Below, one piece after another: positions 45,572 to 53,882 of a stretch of 64,000 nucleotides of DNA; the stretch's first letter is position 1, and each line of letters starts with the position of its first letter. The notes under the pieces were generated by a model. It made no database searches and was not told the DNA's origin. It saw only the letters and a program-made list of their open reading frames with translations. Source of the DNA: an uncultured Campylobacter sp. (GTDB taxonomy: Bacteria; Campylobacterota; Campylobacteria; Campylobacterales; Campylobacteraceae); the NCBI GenBank assembly GCA_900539255.1, contig UQBJ01000001.1, forward strand, positions 54,994 through 118,993, read 5' to 3'. Both the position numbers and the translations under genes were made by a program.

Positions 45572-48500
45572 TCATTTTGTGATTTTCAAAAACGCCGCAA
45601 GTTCGGGGTCCTTTTCGTCCTTGCATCGTTTAAGCTCGTCAAGCATTTTCGCATAATCCCTTGGCATCACCTTGAAAAAGTCCTTTTTGTCGAAATTTTC
45701 AAGTATGTCCCTTGCTCGTTTTGAGCCTGTAAGCGCGATATGCTCGTTTATGAGCGTTTTAAGCTCGCTTTCATCAGCTTTGCTTAACTCTTTTATATCC
45801 ACAAACTCCGTATTTACACGCGCCTTGTTGTGTGTGCCATACACAAAAGCCACGCCACCGCTCATTCCAGCGGCGAAATTTACGCCTATGTCGCCAAGCA
45901 CCACGACAAGCCCACCCGTCATATACTCACACCCGTGCACCCCTGTGCCTAGCACTAGGGCTTTTGCGCCTGAATTTCTCACGCAAAATCGTTCCCCAGC
46001 GATGCCGTCCAAATAAACAGCCCCAGCCGTTGCCCCATACAAACAAGCGTTGCCAGCGATGATGTTTTCCTCAGCGATTATGTCGCTATTTTCGGGGAGT
46101 CTTGCGATGATTTTGCCCCCGCTTAAACCCTTGCCAAGATAATCATTGCTATCACCCACGATTTTAAGCCTTATGCCATAGTTTAAAAACGCCCCAAAGC
46201 TATTTCCCGCACTTCCTATGGCGGTGATTTGTATGCTGTCTTCTTTAAGTCCCTTTGCGCCATAAATTCGAGTAAGCTCAGATGAAAGCATAGTCGCAAA
46301 GGTGCGTGATGAGTTGCCTACTTCAAGGGCGAGTTTGATTTTGCGCCCCTTTTGCATAGCTTCCTTGCAAAGTGGCAAAAGCACGCGGTAATCAAGCGTT
46401 TTTTCCAACTTGCTCTCCGCATAATCCTTAAAATGCACGGCGGTTTGGTTGTAAGTGGGTAAGGATTTTAAGATTTTATCTAAATTCACCTTTGCCGCCT
46501 TGCCTTGTAAATTCGCCTTTTGTTTGAGCTTATCAACGCGCCCTATCATCTCATCGACACTTTTAAAGCCAAGTTTTGCCATATATTCGCGCAGTTCCTC
46601 AGCAACAAAAAGCATAAAATTTTCCACAAATTCAGGCTTTCCTGTGAAACGCCCGCGAAGTTCGCCATCTTGCGTGGCTATGCCAAAGGGGCAGGTGTTA
46701 AGGTGGCAAACCCTCATCATCGTGCAGCCGATGACGATTAAAGGGGCAGTGGCAAAGCCAAATTCCTCAGCCCCTAAAAGCGCGGCTATGGCTAAATCCC
46801 GCCCGCTCATCAATTTGCCGTCAGTTTCAAGGCGCACTCTGTCGCGAAGTTTGTTTAAAATCAGCGTTTGGTGCGTTTCAGCTAGCCCTAACTCCCAAGG
46901 CATTCCTGCATTTGCTATGCTTGTGCGTGGGCTTGCGCCTGTGCCGCCATCATAGCCACTGACTAAAATGCAATTTGCCCCAGCCTTTGCAACCCCAGCA
47001 GCGACCGTGCCAACGCCTGATTCGCTTACGAGTTTCACTGAAATTCGCGCCTTGTTGTTCGCGTTTTTTAAATCATAAATGAGCTGTGCTAAATCCTCTA
47101 TCGAGTAAATGTCGTGGTGTGGCGGTGGCGAAATGAGCGCAACGCCCGCTGTTGAGTGCCTTGCACGAGCTATCCAAGGATACACCTTAAAGCCCGGTAG
47201 CTGTCCGCCCTCACCCGGCTTTGCGCCTTGTGCGACTTTGATTTGCAGTTCTTTGGCGTTGATGAGATAGTTTATGCTTACGCCAAAGCGTCCGCTTGCT
47301 ACTTGTTTTATGGCTGAATTTTTGTCAAGTCCCTTTGAGTCTTTGAAAAATCTTTCCTCATTTTCGCCGCCCTCACCGCAGTTGCTCTTTGCGCCTAAGC
47401 GGTTCATCGCTATGGCTAGGCATTCGTGGGCTTCTTTGGAGATAGAGCCATAGCTCATAGCCCCTGTTTTAAAGCGTTTTACTATGCTTTGTGCGCTTTC
47501 AACCTGCTCTATGCTAATGGCTTCGCTGGTGTCAAAGTCCATTAAATCCCTTAAATTCACGCATTTGCTATCAACAAGCGCGCTATATTTTTTAAATTCA
47601 GCATAGTCCTTGTTGCGACAAGATTGTTGCAAGTGAAAAATCACAAGTGGGTCGATTAAATGCTCTTCCTTGCCCGAGCGAAAGCCGTGAATGCCCTTGC
47701 TATCAAGGGCGTTGTTTGTGTCATCAAAGGCGTTTTTGTGAATTTGGATTAACTCAGCAAAAATGTCCTCAATGTCAATGCCTGAAACCTTTGAGCTAAG
47801 GGCTGTGAAGTATTTATCCAAAAGCTTTGAGCTAAGCCCCACGCACTCAAAAAGCTTTGAACCGCGGTAACTTTGCAGGGTAGAAACGCCCATTTTGGAC
47901 GAGATTTTTACTATGCCAGCACTTGCAGCTTTGATGAAATTTGCCACGCCCTCATCATAACTTAAATTCAAGTCCTTTTTTTGCACCATTTGCCAAATGC
48001 TTTCATAAACCAAATAAGGATTTATCGCCGTTGCGCCAAAGCCGAGCAAGCAAGCAAAATGATGAATTTCACGCGGTTCGCCGCTTTCTATGATGATACT
48101 TGCGTGAGTTCGCAGGGATTTTTTCACCAAATAGCTGTGAAGCCCTGACACAGCGAGCAAGGACGGGATATAAGTGCGTTTTTCGCTTATGCCTCTGTCG
48201 TTTAAGATGATGATACAAGCGCCTTTGTGGATTTGTTGCTCCACGCTTTCAAAAAGCTCATCAAGGGCGGTTTCAAGGCTCTTTTTCTCATACTCAAAAA
48301 GCAGTGAAAATTCAGCCACTTGAAAATCCTTGTCCTTTAAATGCTTGATTTTAAAAAGTTCTTCGTTTGAAATGATGGGCAAAGAAAGGCGCACGCGCTT
48401 GCAGTTAAATTCGTTTGGTTTGAGCAAATTACCCTCACGCCCCAAATAAGTGCGTGTAGAAGTAACGATTTCTTCTCTAATCGCGTCCAAAGGCGGGTTA

Positions 48501-50395
48501 GTTACTTGTGCGAAAAGTTGCTTGAAATAATTAAAAAGCGGTTCGCATTTATCAGAAAGCACGGCAAGCGGGGTATCAACGCCCATTGCGGCTAGGCTTT
48601 CCTTGCCCGTCTTTGCCATAGCTTCAATGCCAAATTTAAGCTCATCATAACTCCAATTAAACGCCTTTTGTAGCCTTGTTATCTCATCTTTTTGCAAAAA
48701 TTTATGCGTGTAGCTTTTTAGGGGCAAATTTTCAATGCGGACTAAATTTTCAATCCACTTTTCATAGGGCTTTGCGCTCGCATAATACTCTTTAAGCTCG
48801 CTATCTTGTATGAGCTTACCGCGCGAAGTATCCACAAGCAAGAGTTTGCCCGGCTCCAAACGCCGCTTTGCTTTAATGTTTGTTTCGTCAATTTTAAGCG
48901 CGCCCGTTTCGCTTGAAAGGATAAGAAAATCATCTTTTGTAAGGTAGTAGCGAGACGGACGAAAGCCGTTTCTATCAAGGCTTGCGCCCATTATCACCCC
49001 GTCAGTAAAAACGATAGCCGCAGGTCCGTCCCAAGGCTCCATCAAGGTAGAAAGATACTCATAAAAGGCGCGTTTTTTGGGTGGCATATTTTTGTTTTTG
49101 TGCCAAGGCTCTGGTATCATCATCATAAAGGCTTCTTCTAGGCTTCGCCCGTTCATCGCTAAAAACTCCAAAGTGTTGTCAAACATAGCAGAATCGCTAC
49201 TTTCTTTTGCGATGATAGGAAAAAGCTCTTTTATGTCGCTAAAATACTCACTTTCAAAAAGCCCCTCCCGCGCACGAATGTTGCCTATGTTGCCTTGAAT
49301 CGTGTTTATCTCGCCATTATGCACCATAAAGCGATTTGGGTGCGCCCGCTCCCAGCTTGGAAAGGTGTTTGTGCTGAAACGAGAATGCACGAGCGCGATG
49401 GCTGACTTTAAATTTATGTCCTTAAAATCCAAGTAAAAATCGCTCAGCTGAGTGGATAAAAGCATACCCTTATACACAATGGTGCGCGATGAAAAGCTAC
49501 AAACATAGAATTTAGGCACATTTAGAGCTATTTTTTCTATGTGGCGGCGCGCAGCATAAAGCACGCGTTCAAATTCTATGCCACGAGCGGCGTTTTTGGG
49601 GCGTTTTACAAAGGCTTGCAAAAAATAAGGCATAGCCTTGTAGGCTGTCGCGCCTATGTCGCTGGGATTTACAGGCACTTGACGAAAGCCTAAAAATTCA
49701 AGCCCCTTTTCTTTAAGCCCTTGCAAAAAGAGCCTTTTAGAAAGCTCTTTGGCATCGGCATTTGGGGACAAAAACATAAAAGCCACGCCGTAATCGCCTT
49801 TTTGTGGTAGCTTAAAGCCAAGTTCTTGCGTGGCGAAAAAATCGTGCGGGATTTGCACGAGTATGCCCGCTCCATCGCCTGAATTTTCCTCACTTCCAGC
49901 ACCGCCGCGGTGTTCGAGCTGTATCAAAATGTCAAGCGCGTCTTTGATAACCTTGTGAGATGGCACGCCTTTTATGTTTGCCACCGCAGCGATACCGCAA
50001 GCATCGTGTTCAAACCTACTCTCATAAAGCGGAAAATCCGCTGTGTTGGGCTGAAAATGGGGCGAATTTGTTTCGTCAAATTTGATATTTTCGTGAGCAT
50101 AATTTTTGGTATTTTTGTGGGCGTAATTTGGGCTTTGAAATGGAACGCTTTTGCTTAAATTTTGATGATTTTGGCTTGAAAATTCAGCTTTTTGGGCTGA
50201 ATTTGCTTTGTTTTTAGGCGAAATTTTAGCATTTTGGGCTAGCTTTGCCCGATTTTTGGGCGAAAATTTGGCATTTTGAGCAGAATTTAGCTCACTTTGC
50301 ATAAGAAATTCGGCATTTTTTGCTGAATTTTTCGCATTTTGCTTTGAATTTACCCTGCCTTGTGTCAAGCTGCTTGGCTTTTGAAAAGACGACAT
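45572..50395 (-). CDS. gltB: Glutamate synthase large (alpha) subunit with long N-terminal extension
   Basis: Produces two glutamates from glutamine and 2-oxoglutarate. 1607 residues. After a low-complexity N-terminal extension (1-120, NAK/NSAQ/SPKN repeats) comes the glutaminase domain starting at C133 (HDACGIAAVAN), the central domain, FMN domain with KPGEGGQLPG, the 3Fe-4S motif CTMMRVCHLNTCPFGIATQ, and the GXGXG helix domain at the C-terminus. Normally the Cys is freed by cutting a short propeptide (about 11-42 residues); here 132 residues precede it. The long start has AAAGGGG and a TATAAT (50425-50430) upstream, so the extension appears translated. Confidence 0.95.
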   Translation of the reverse strand: MSSFQKPSSLTQGRVNSKQNAKNSAKNAEFLMQSELNSAQNAKFSPKNRAKLAQNAKISPKNKANSAQKAEFSSQNHQNLSKSVPFQSPNYAHKNTKNYAHENIKFDETNSPHFQPNTADFPLYESRFEHDACGIAAVANIKGVPSHKVIKDALDILIQLEHRGGAGSEENSGDGAGILVQIPHDFFATQELGFKLPQKGDYGVAFMFLSPNADAKELSKRLFLQGLKEKGLEFLGFRQVPVNPSDIGATAYKAMPYFLQAFVKRPKNAARGIEFERVLYAARRHIEKIALNVPKFYVCSFSSRTIVYKGMLLSTQLSDFYLDFKDINLKSAIALVHSRFSTNTFPSWERAHPNRFMVHNGEINTIQGNIGNIRAREGLFESEYFSDIKELFPIIAKESSDSAMFDNTLEFLAMNGRSLEEAFMMMIPEPWHKNKNMPPKKRAFYEYLSTLMEPWDGPAAIVFTDGVIMGASLDRNGFRPSRYYLTKDDFLILSSETGALKIDETNIKAKRRLEPGKLLLVDTSRGKLIQDSELKEYYASAKPYEKWIENLVRIENLPLKSYTHKFLQKDEITRLQKAFNWSYDELKFGIEAMAKTGKESLAAMGVDTPLAVLSDKCEPLFNYFKQLFAQVTNPPLDAIREEIVTSTRTYLGREGNLLKPNEFNCKRVRLSLPIISNEELFKIKHLKDKDFQVAEFSLLFEYEKKSLETALDELFESVEQQIHKGACIIILNDRGISEKRTYIPSLLAVSGLHSYLVKKSLRTHASIIIESGEPREIHHFACLLGFGATAINPYLVYESIWQMVQKKDLNLSYDEGVANFIKAASAGIVKISSKMGVSTLQSYRGSKLFECVGLSSKLLDKYFTALSSKVSGIDIEDIFAELIQIHKNAFDDTNNALDSKGIHGFRSGKEEHLIDPLVIFHLQQSCRNKDYAEFKKYSALVDSKCVNLRDLMDFDTSEAISIEQVESAQSIVKRFKTGAMSYGSISKEAHECLAIAMNRLGAKSNCGEGGENEERFFKDSKGLDKNSAIKQVASGRFGVSINYLINAKELQIKVAQGAKPGEGGQLPGFKVYPWIARARHSTAGVALISPPPHHDIYSIEDLAQLIYDLKNANNKARISVKLVSESGVGTVAAGVAKAGANCILVSGYDGGTGASPRTSIANAGMPWELGLAETHQTLILNKLRDRVRLETDGKLMSGRDLAIAALLGAEEFGFATAPLIVIGCTMMRVCHLNTCPFGIATQDGELRGRFTGKPEFVENFMLFVAEELREYMAKLGFKSVDEMIGRVDKLKQKANLQGKAAKVNLDKILKSLPTYNQTAVHFKDYAESKLEKTLDYRVLLPLCKEAMQKGRKIKLALEVGNSSRTFATMLSSELTRIYGAKGLKEDSIQITAIGSAGNSFGAFLNYGIRLKIVGDSNDYLGKGLSGGKIIARLPENSDIIAEENIIAGNACLYGATAGAVYLDGIAGERFCVRNSGAKALVLGTGVHGCEYMTGGLVVVLGDIGVNFAAGMSGGVAFVYGTHNKARVNTEFVDIKELSKADESELKTLINEHIALTGSKRARDILENFDKKDFFKVMPRDYAKMLDELKRCKDEKDPELAAFLKITK

Positions 50396-50696
50396 TTGAA
50401 CCCCTTTGTTTTTTAATGAAAGAAATTATAGCATAAAATTTTATCTTAAAAATAAATTAAGTGAAATTTTTTTACAATCAATTAGCAATTTTATCAAAAA
50501 CGCTGAATTTATGGGACTTTTTTGGGATTTTGTTTTTTAAAATCAAAAGCAAATTATGGCTTTTGGCTAAAAACACTTTCTTAAACAGCGCAAAATTCAA
50601 ACAAAAAGGCAAAAATTTACAAAAAAAGAATTTTTTAGCTTTTTGTTAATCAAAACAAGCTATCATAAGTGCTTGATTTTTGATAATGGTGAAACG
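50396..50696. promoter_or_regulatory. gltB promoter and divergent glycan-island leader
   Basis: About 300 bp between two divergent genes. TATAAT at 50425-50430 (minus) serves gltB, with AAAGGGG before its ATG. The other 250 bp are very AT-rich, marking the boundary of the glycan island, and carry no recognised gene. Confidence 0.5.
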
Positions 50697-51143
50697 ATGG
50701 ATTATAAACTCTTAAATTTAAAGGTAATGGGCGATGAGCGGGGCAAGCTTATCTCGCTTGAAGGGGGCAAAAGCATACCCTTTGAGATAAGGCGCGTGTA
50801 TTGGATTTATGATACTTTGCCAGACAGCGATAGGGGTTTTCACGCGCATAAGGATTTGGAGCAAGTCATCGTGGCGATGGATGGGGCTTGTGAATTTGTG
50901 CTTGATGATGGCAAAAAACGCGAAGTGGTGCGGCTCAATCGCCCCGACATAGCCCTTTATATCGGCAAAAATATGTGGCGCGAGATGAAGCACTTTTCTT
51001 ATGGGTGCAAGTTGATGGTAATAGCGAGCGAGCATTATGATGAAAAAGAGTATATTAGGGATTATAATGAGTTTTTAACTTCTGCTAAAAATGGCTTTGG
51101 TGTTATAAATACCGCTGACATTGCTGGGGGGGGGGGGGATTAA
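50697..51143 (+). CDS. QdtA/FdtA-type dTDP-sugar ketoisomerase cupin (phase-variable, first domain)
   Basis: 148 residues from the ATG at 50697. Cupin family of FdtA/QdtA 3,4-ketoisomerases, which convert dTDP-4-keto-6-deoxyglucose to the 3-keto isomer for Fuc3N/Qui3N sugars: GDERGKLISLE, RRVYWIYDT, RGFHAHKDLEQVIVAMDG, then MWREMKHFSYGCKLMVIAS. The HAH motif holds the active-site histidines. It ends in AGGGGD at stop because of G13 (51126-51138). One more G (G14) or two fewer (G11) joins it in frame to a second cupin of the same family at 51493. First gene of the glycan island. Confidence 0.85.
   Translation: MDYKLLNLKVMGDERGKLISLEGGKSIPFEIRRVYWIYDTLPDSDRGFHAHKDLEQVIVAMDGACEFVLDDGKKREVVRLNRPDIALYIGKNMWREMKHFSYGCKLMVIASEHYDEKEYIRDYNEFLTSAKNGFGVINTADIAGGGGD
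51126..51138 (+). repeat. G13 contingency tract
   Basis: Thirteen Gs between two cupin domains. By frame arithmetic, G13 stops after the first domain; G14 or G11 gives a two-domain protein. Confidence 0.9.
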
Positions 51144-51154
51144 ATGCCCTTAAA

Positions 51155-51493
51155 TTGCCCTTTGTGCCGCATAGGGTGTTTTATATCTTTGATACAAAGG
51201 GCGATATCGTGCGAGGACGACACGCAAACAAAGACTCTGAATTTGTGATGTTTTGTATAAGGGGAAGTTGCAAGGTTCGTATAGATAATGGCAAATTTAA
51301 AAGCGAAGTCGCACTAAACACTCAAAACGGAGCGCCACAAAATGCCCTTTGGCTTGATAAAATGGTATGGAAAGAAATGTTTGACTTTTCAAATGACGCT
51401 GTTTTGGTGGTGCTAACAAATACTTTATACAATGAAAAAGAGTATGTGAGAGATTATGATGAATTTTTACAGTCCAAAAGGAGATTACAATGA
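51155..51493 (+). CDS. Second QdtA/FdtA-type cupin domain (out of frame at present)
   Basis: 112 codons from a TTG without a good RBS; the natural reading is as the C-terminal half of the preceding gene (joined as AGGGG-LNALKLPFVPHRVFYIFD). RVFYIFDTKGDIVRGRHANKDSEFVMFCIRGSCKV and MVWKEMFDFSNDAVLVVLTN match the same cupin family, with the histidine pair as RHAN rather than HAH. The two-domain form would be a tandem ketoisomerase; the lone domain may lack full activity. Ends overlapping the next gene's ATG. Confidence 0.75.
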   Translation: MPFVPHRVFYIFDTKGDIVRGRHANKDSEFVMFCIRGSCKVRIDNGKFKSEVALNTQNGAPQNALWLDKMVWKEMFDFSNDAVLVVLTNTLYNEKEYVRDYDEFLQSKRRLQ

Positions 51494-52396
51494 GTGCTAA
51501 AAAATCCATACCAAGCAGGATAATACGAGAGAGTATTAGACCTATAAAACAATTTTTTGGTTTGTTGTTTTTTAAACTACCAACAATTTATAGAGAAACG
51601 CTGCGATATATTCGTTTTTCAAATGTTGATATACAGATTTTAGAGGCAAATTTCACACCTTTAAAGAGGCTATGGATTCTACCCCTAAAAATGCAAGTAA
51701 GAGAGGGCAACTCTATAAAGATGCTTTATTGCCTAGTGTAGAAGAAGTTTCAAGTCAAATGCACACTCGTAAAGTGCGACATACAGAATATCCTGTGTTT
51801 TTTTGGCTCAATATGATTGCAAAATCTTATAAAGGCACTGATTTGAGTGTGTTGGATTTTGGAGGAGTATATGGAGCGCATTATTTTTCTTTTATCAATA
51901 CAATAAAGCCACTTGATGCAAATCATCGTCTTGCAGAAAAACTCAAATGGCAAGTTGTTGAAGTGCCACGACAAGTGGAATTGGGAAAGAAAATTGCTAG
52001 AATGTTAGGTATTAAAAATTTAGATTTTATGACAGATATTATGGATGCAAAAGCGCATAATGTTCTTATTTCATCTAGCGCGTTTCAATACATAGAAAAT
52101 TTATTTGATTTACTGAAAGGTTATTTTCTTAATACTAATGGGGGGGGGCAGAGCATATTATAGTAACTGATTTTCAATTCACCAATGAAAACACTTTTGT
52201 AACGCTACAAAATGTAAGAAATGAGTTTTATACACCTTTTTTGATATTTAATGAAAAAGAATTTATTGAGTTTTTTGAATCATTTGGGTATGAGGTAGTT
52301 GATATTTGGGATATTCCATATTTGACCAGCATCAAACTTCCATTCCATAGAGATTATATATATTCAAAAGGTATTTATTTTAAAAAACGATTTTAG
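51490..52396 (+). pseudogene. LIC12133-type methyltransferase, broken by a frameshift and a G9 tract
   Basis: Three frames read through as one methyltransferase of the TIGR04325 (LIC12133) type. Frame 1, 51490-51630: N-terminus MSAKKSIPSRIIRESIRPIK. Then a crossing near 51630-51650 (no homopolymer) into frame 0, continuing FRGKFHTFKEAMDSTPKNAS and SAM-site-like VLDFGGVYGAHYFSF to G9 at 52140-52148 (stop at 52163). The last frame, to 52396, has EHIIVTDFQFTNENTF and FIEFFESFGYEVVDIWDIPY. One more G or two fewer would restore the second joint. The first joint looks like a true mutation or an assembly error. Probably methylates a glycan sugar. Translationally linked to the cupin gene. Confidence 0.65.
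52140..52148 (+). repeat. G9 contingency tract in methyltransferase
   Basis: Nine Gs within the methyltransferase; G9 is OFF, G10 or G7 is ON by frame arithmetic. Confidence 0.85.
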
Positions 52397-52438
52397 GATA
52401 GTTCATTTTATGGAGTATTTGACGATATACTAAATTAG

Positions 52439-53362
52439 GTGCAAAAGTTTTCTAAAAGAGAGAAATTTGCAAATTTTGGAGTATGGCTGATGATAAACTT
52501 AACTAAAAAACTTAAAAAACATTTTGTCAAAGTTGTCGAAGTAAAAGTGCCTATCATAATCCCTATGTATTATGGTGAATTACTTAAAAATCGTTACGCA
52601 CTCATCACAGGTGGTAATAGTGGCATAGGTTTTGCTATCGCTGATGTATTTTTGAGAAATGGCGCAAATGTTATTATTAGCGGTAGAAATTATGAAAAAC
52701 TATCTAATGCTTGCAAAAAACTTTCGTCAATATCTACTAGTGGGGGGGGGTCAAGCATAGACTTTGTTTTACTTGACAACGAAAATACACAAAGTGTGCA
52801 GAATGGATTTGCAAAGGCTTTAAAAAAAACAAACAACAAACTTGATATTTTAGTGAATAATGCAGGTGTAAGTAGTGGCGATTTCAGCAATCTCAATGAA
52901 AAAGAATTTGATACGACTTTAAATATCAATCTAAAAAGTGTATATTTCTTATCCTCACTTTTTGCAACACATATTAAAACAGAACTACACAATATCAGTA
53001 AAGCAAATATACTCAATATCGCGTCAAGTTCTAGCCTACGCCCAGCCACATCGCCGTATATGCTCTCTAAATGGGGCATTAGAGGTCTTACACTAGGCTT
53101 GGCAAAATCTTTGATTCCATATAACATTGTAGTTAATGCCCTTGCACCAGGTCCCACTGTTACACCTATGCTCGTTCCACACACGCAAGAAACAATAGAC
53201 TTACCAAACAACCCCATCAAGCGTTTTGTTACTCCGCAAGAAATTGCTAATCTAGCGGTGGTGTTAGTTAGCGATATGTCGCGCACTATCGTTGGGGATT
53301 GCGTATATATGAGCGGTGGAGCTGGACTTATCACTTTTGATGATGTGGATTATGGGTTTTAA
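52439..53362 (+). CDS. Short-chain dehydrogenase/reductase with in-frame G9 tract
   Basis: 307 residues from a GTG; an ATG at 52490 is also possible. Classical SDR: TGGNSGIGFAIADVF cofactor site, NNAGVSSGD, SSSSLRP serine, YMLSKWG catalytic Tyr/Lys, and PGPTVTPML. Oxidises or reduces a sugar ring hydroxyl or keto group in this locus (inferred). G9 at 52742-52750 reads STSGGGSS within the frame, so the gene is ON. The start of the reading (residues 1-17) is AT-rich with no strong RBS. Confidence 0.82.
   Translation: MQKFSKREKFANFGVWLMINLTKKLKKHFVKVVEVKVPIIIPMYYGELLKNRYALITGGNSGIGFAIADVFLRNGANVIISGRNYEKLSNACKKLSSISTSGGGSSIDFVLLDNENTQSVQNGFAKALKKTNNKLDILVNNAGVSSGDFSNLNEKEFDTTLNINLKSVYFLSSLFATHIKTELHNISKANILNIASSSSLRPATSPYMLSKWGIRGLTLGLAKSLIPYNIVVNALAPGPTVTPMLVPHTQETIDLPNNPIKRFVTPQEIANLAVVLVSDMSRTIVGDCVYMSGGAGLITFDDVDYGF
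52742..52750 (+). repeat. G9 tract in SDR gene
   Basis: Nine Gs encoding three Gly in a loop of the SDR; in frame now, would truncate after 1-nt slippage. Confidence 0.85.
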
Positions 53363-53492
53363 GGGACTAAGTTTAAAATAGAAAATGTTTTTAAGCTTTT
53401 TTTAAGCTATATAATGATAAAACTCATATTAGAGATTTTTATTTGCTTAAAGAGCTAAAAAATTCTTAACAATAAAACATTAAGGACACAGT

Positions 53493-53867
53493 ATGCTACC
53501 AAATGCATTAGAACGAAAAGAAGTAAAGATAAATGACAAAAAAATGGACTGTGATTCCTATGTGGTGCATAGCTCGTCCGTTGAAAGCAATAAATTAGAA
53601 ATAACAATTTGCGCAGAAAGTCAAGAGCCTTATAAGGTTATCGTAGAAGTGTCAGCTCCAAATCCCGATAACATCATATTAGCGCTTAAAAAAGAAATAG
53701 ACAGTAAAATATATCCTAAAAGGACACACAAAGAGCTTATAGAAAGGCAAATTAGAGTCGATAATAACAGCGATATACTCGTGGATTACATTGATATTGA
53801 TGAAATTATCGACACTTTTAGAAAAAATAGCAATATAACCATAAATGTAAGAGCACTTGACAAATAA
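53493..53867 (+). CDS. Hypothetical protein
   Basis: 124 residues, acidic, no signal peptide or membrane helix. Two short alpha/beta units (KINDKKMDCDSYVVHSSSVE, KLEITICAESQEPYKVIVEV) and a C-terminal helix with DIDEIIDTFRKNS. TATAAT at 53410-53415 and a ~75-nt leader. Not recognised; converges on the MenD-like gene with a 15-nt gap. Confidence 0.5.
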   Translation: MLPNALERKEVKINDKKMDCDSYVVHSSSVESNKLEITICAESQEPYKVIVEVSAPNPDNIILALKKEIDSKIYPKRTHKELIERQIRVDNNSDILVDYIDIDEIIDTFRKNSNITINVRALDK

Positions 53868-53882
53868 GAGATCGTAACTATT

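Noticed and set aside
52742..52750. SDR tract as a present OFF switch
   Set aside because: The frame is open through G9, so the gene is ON here.
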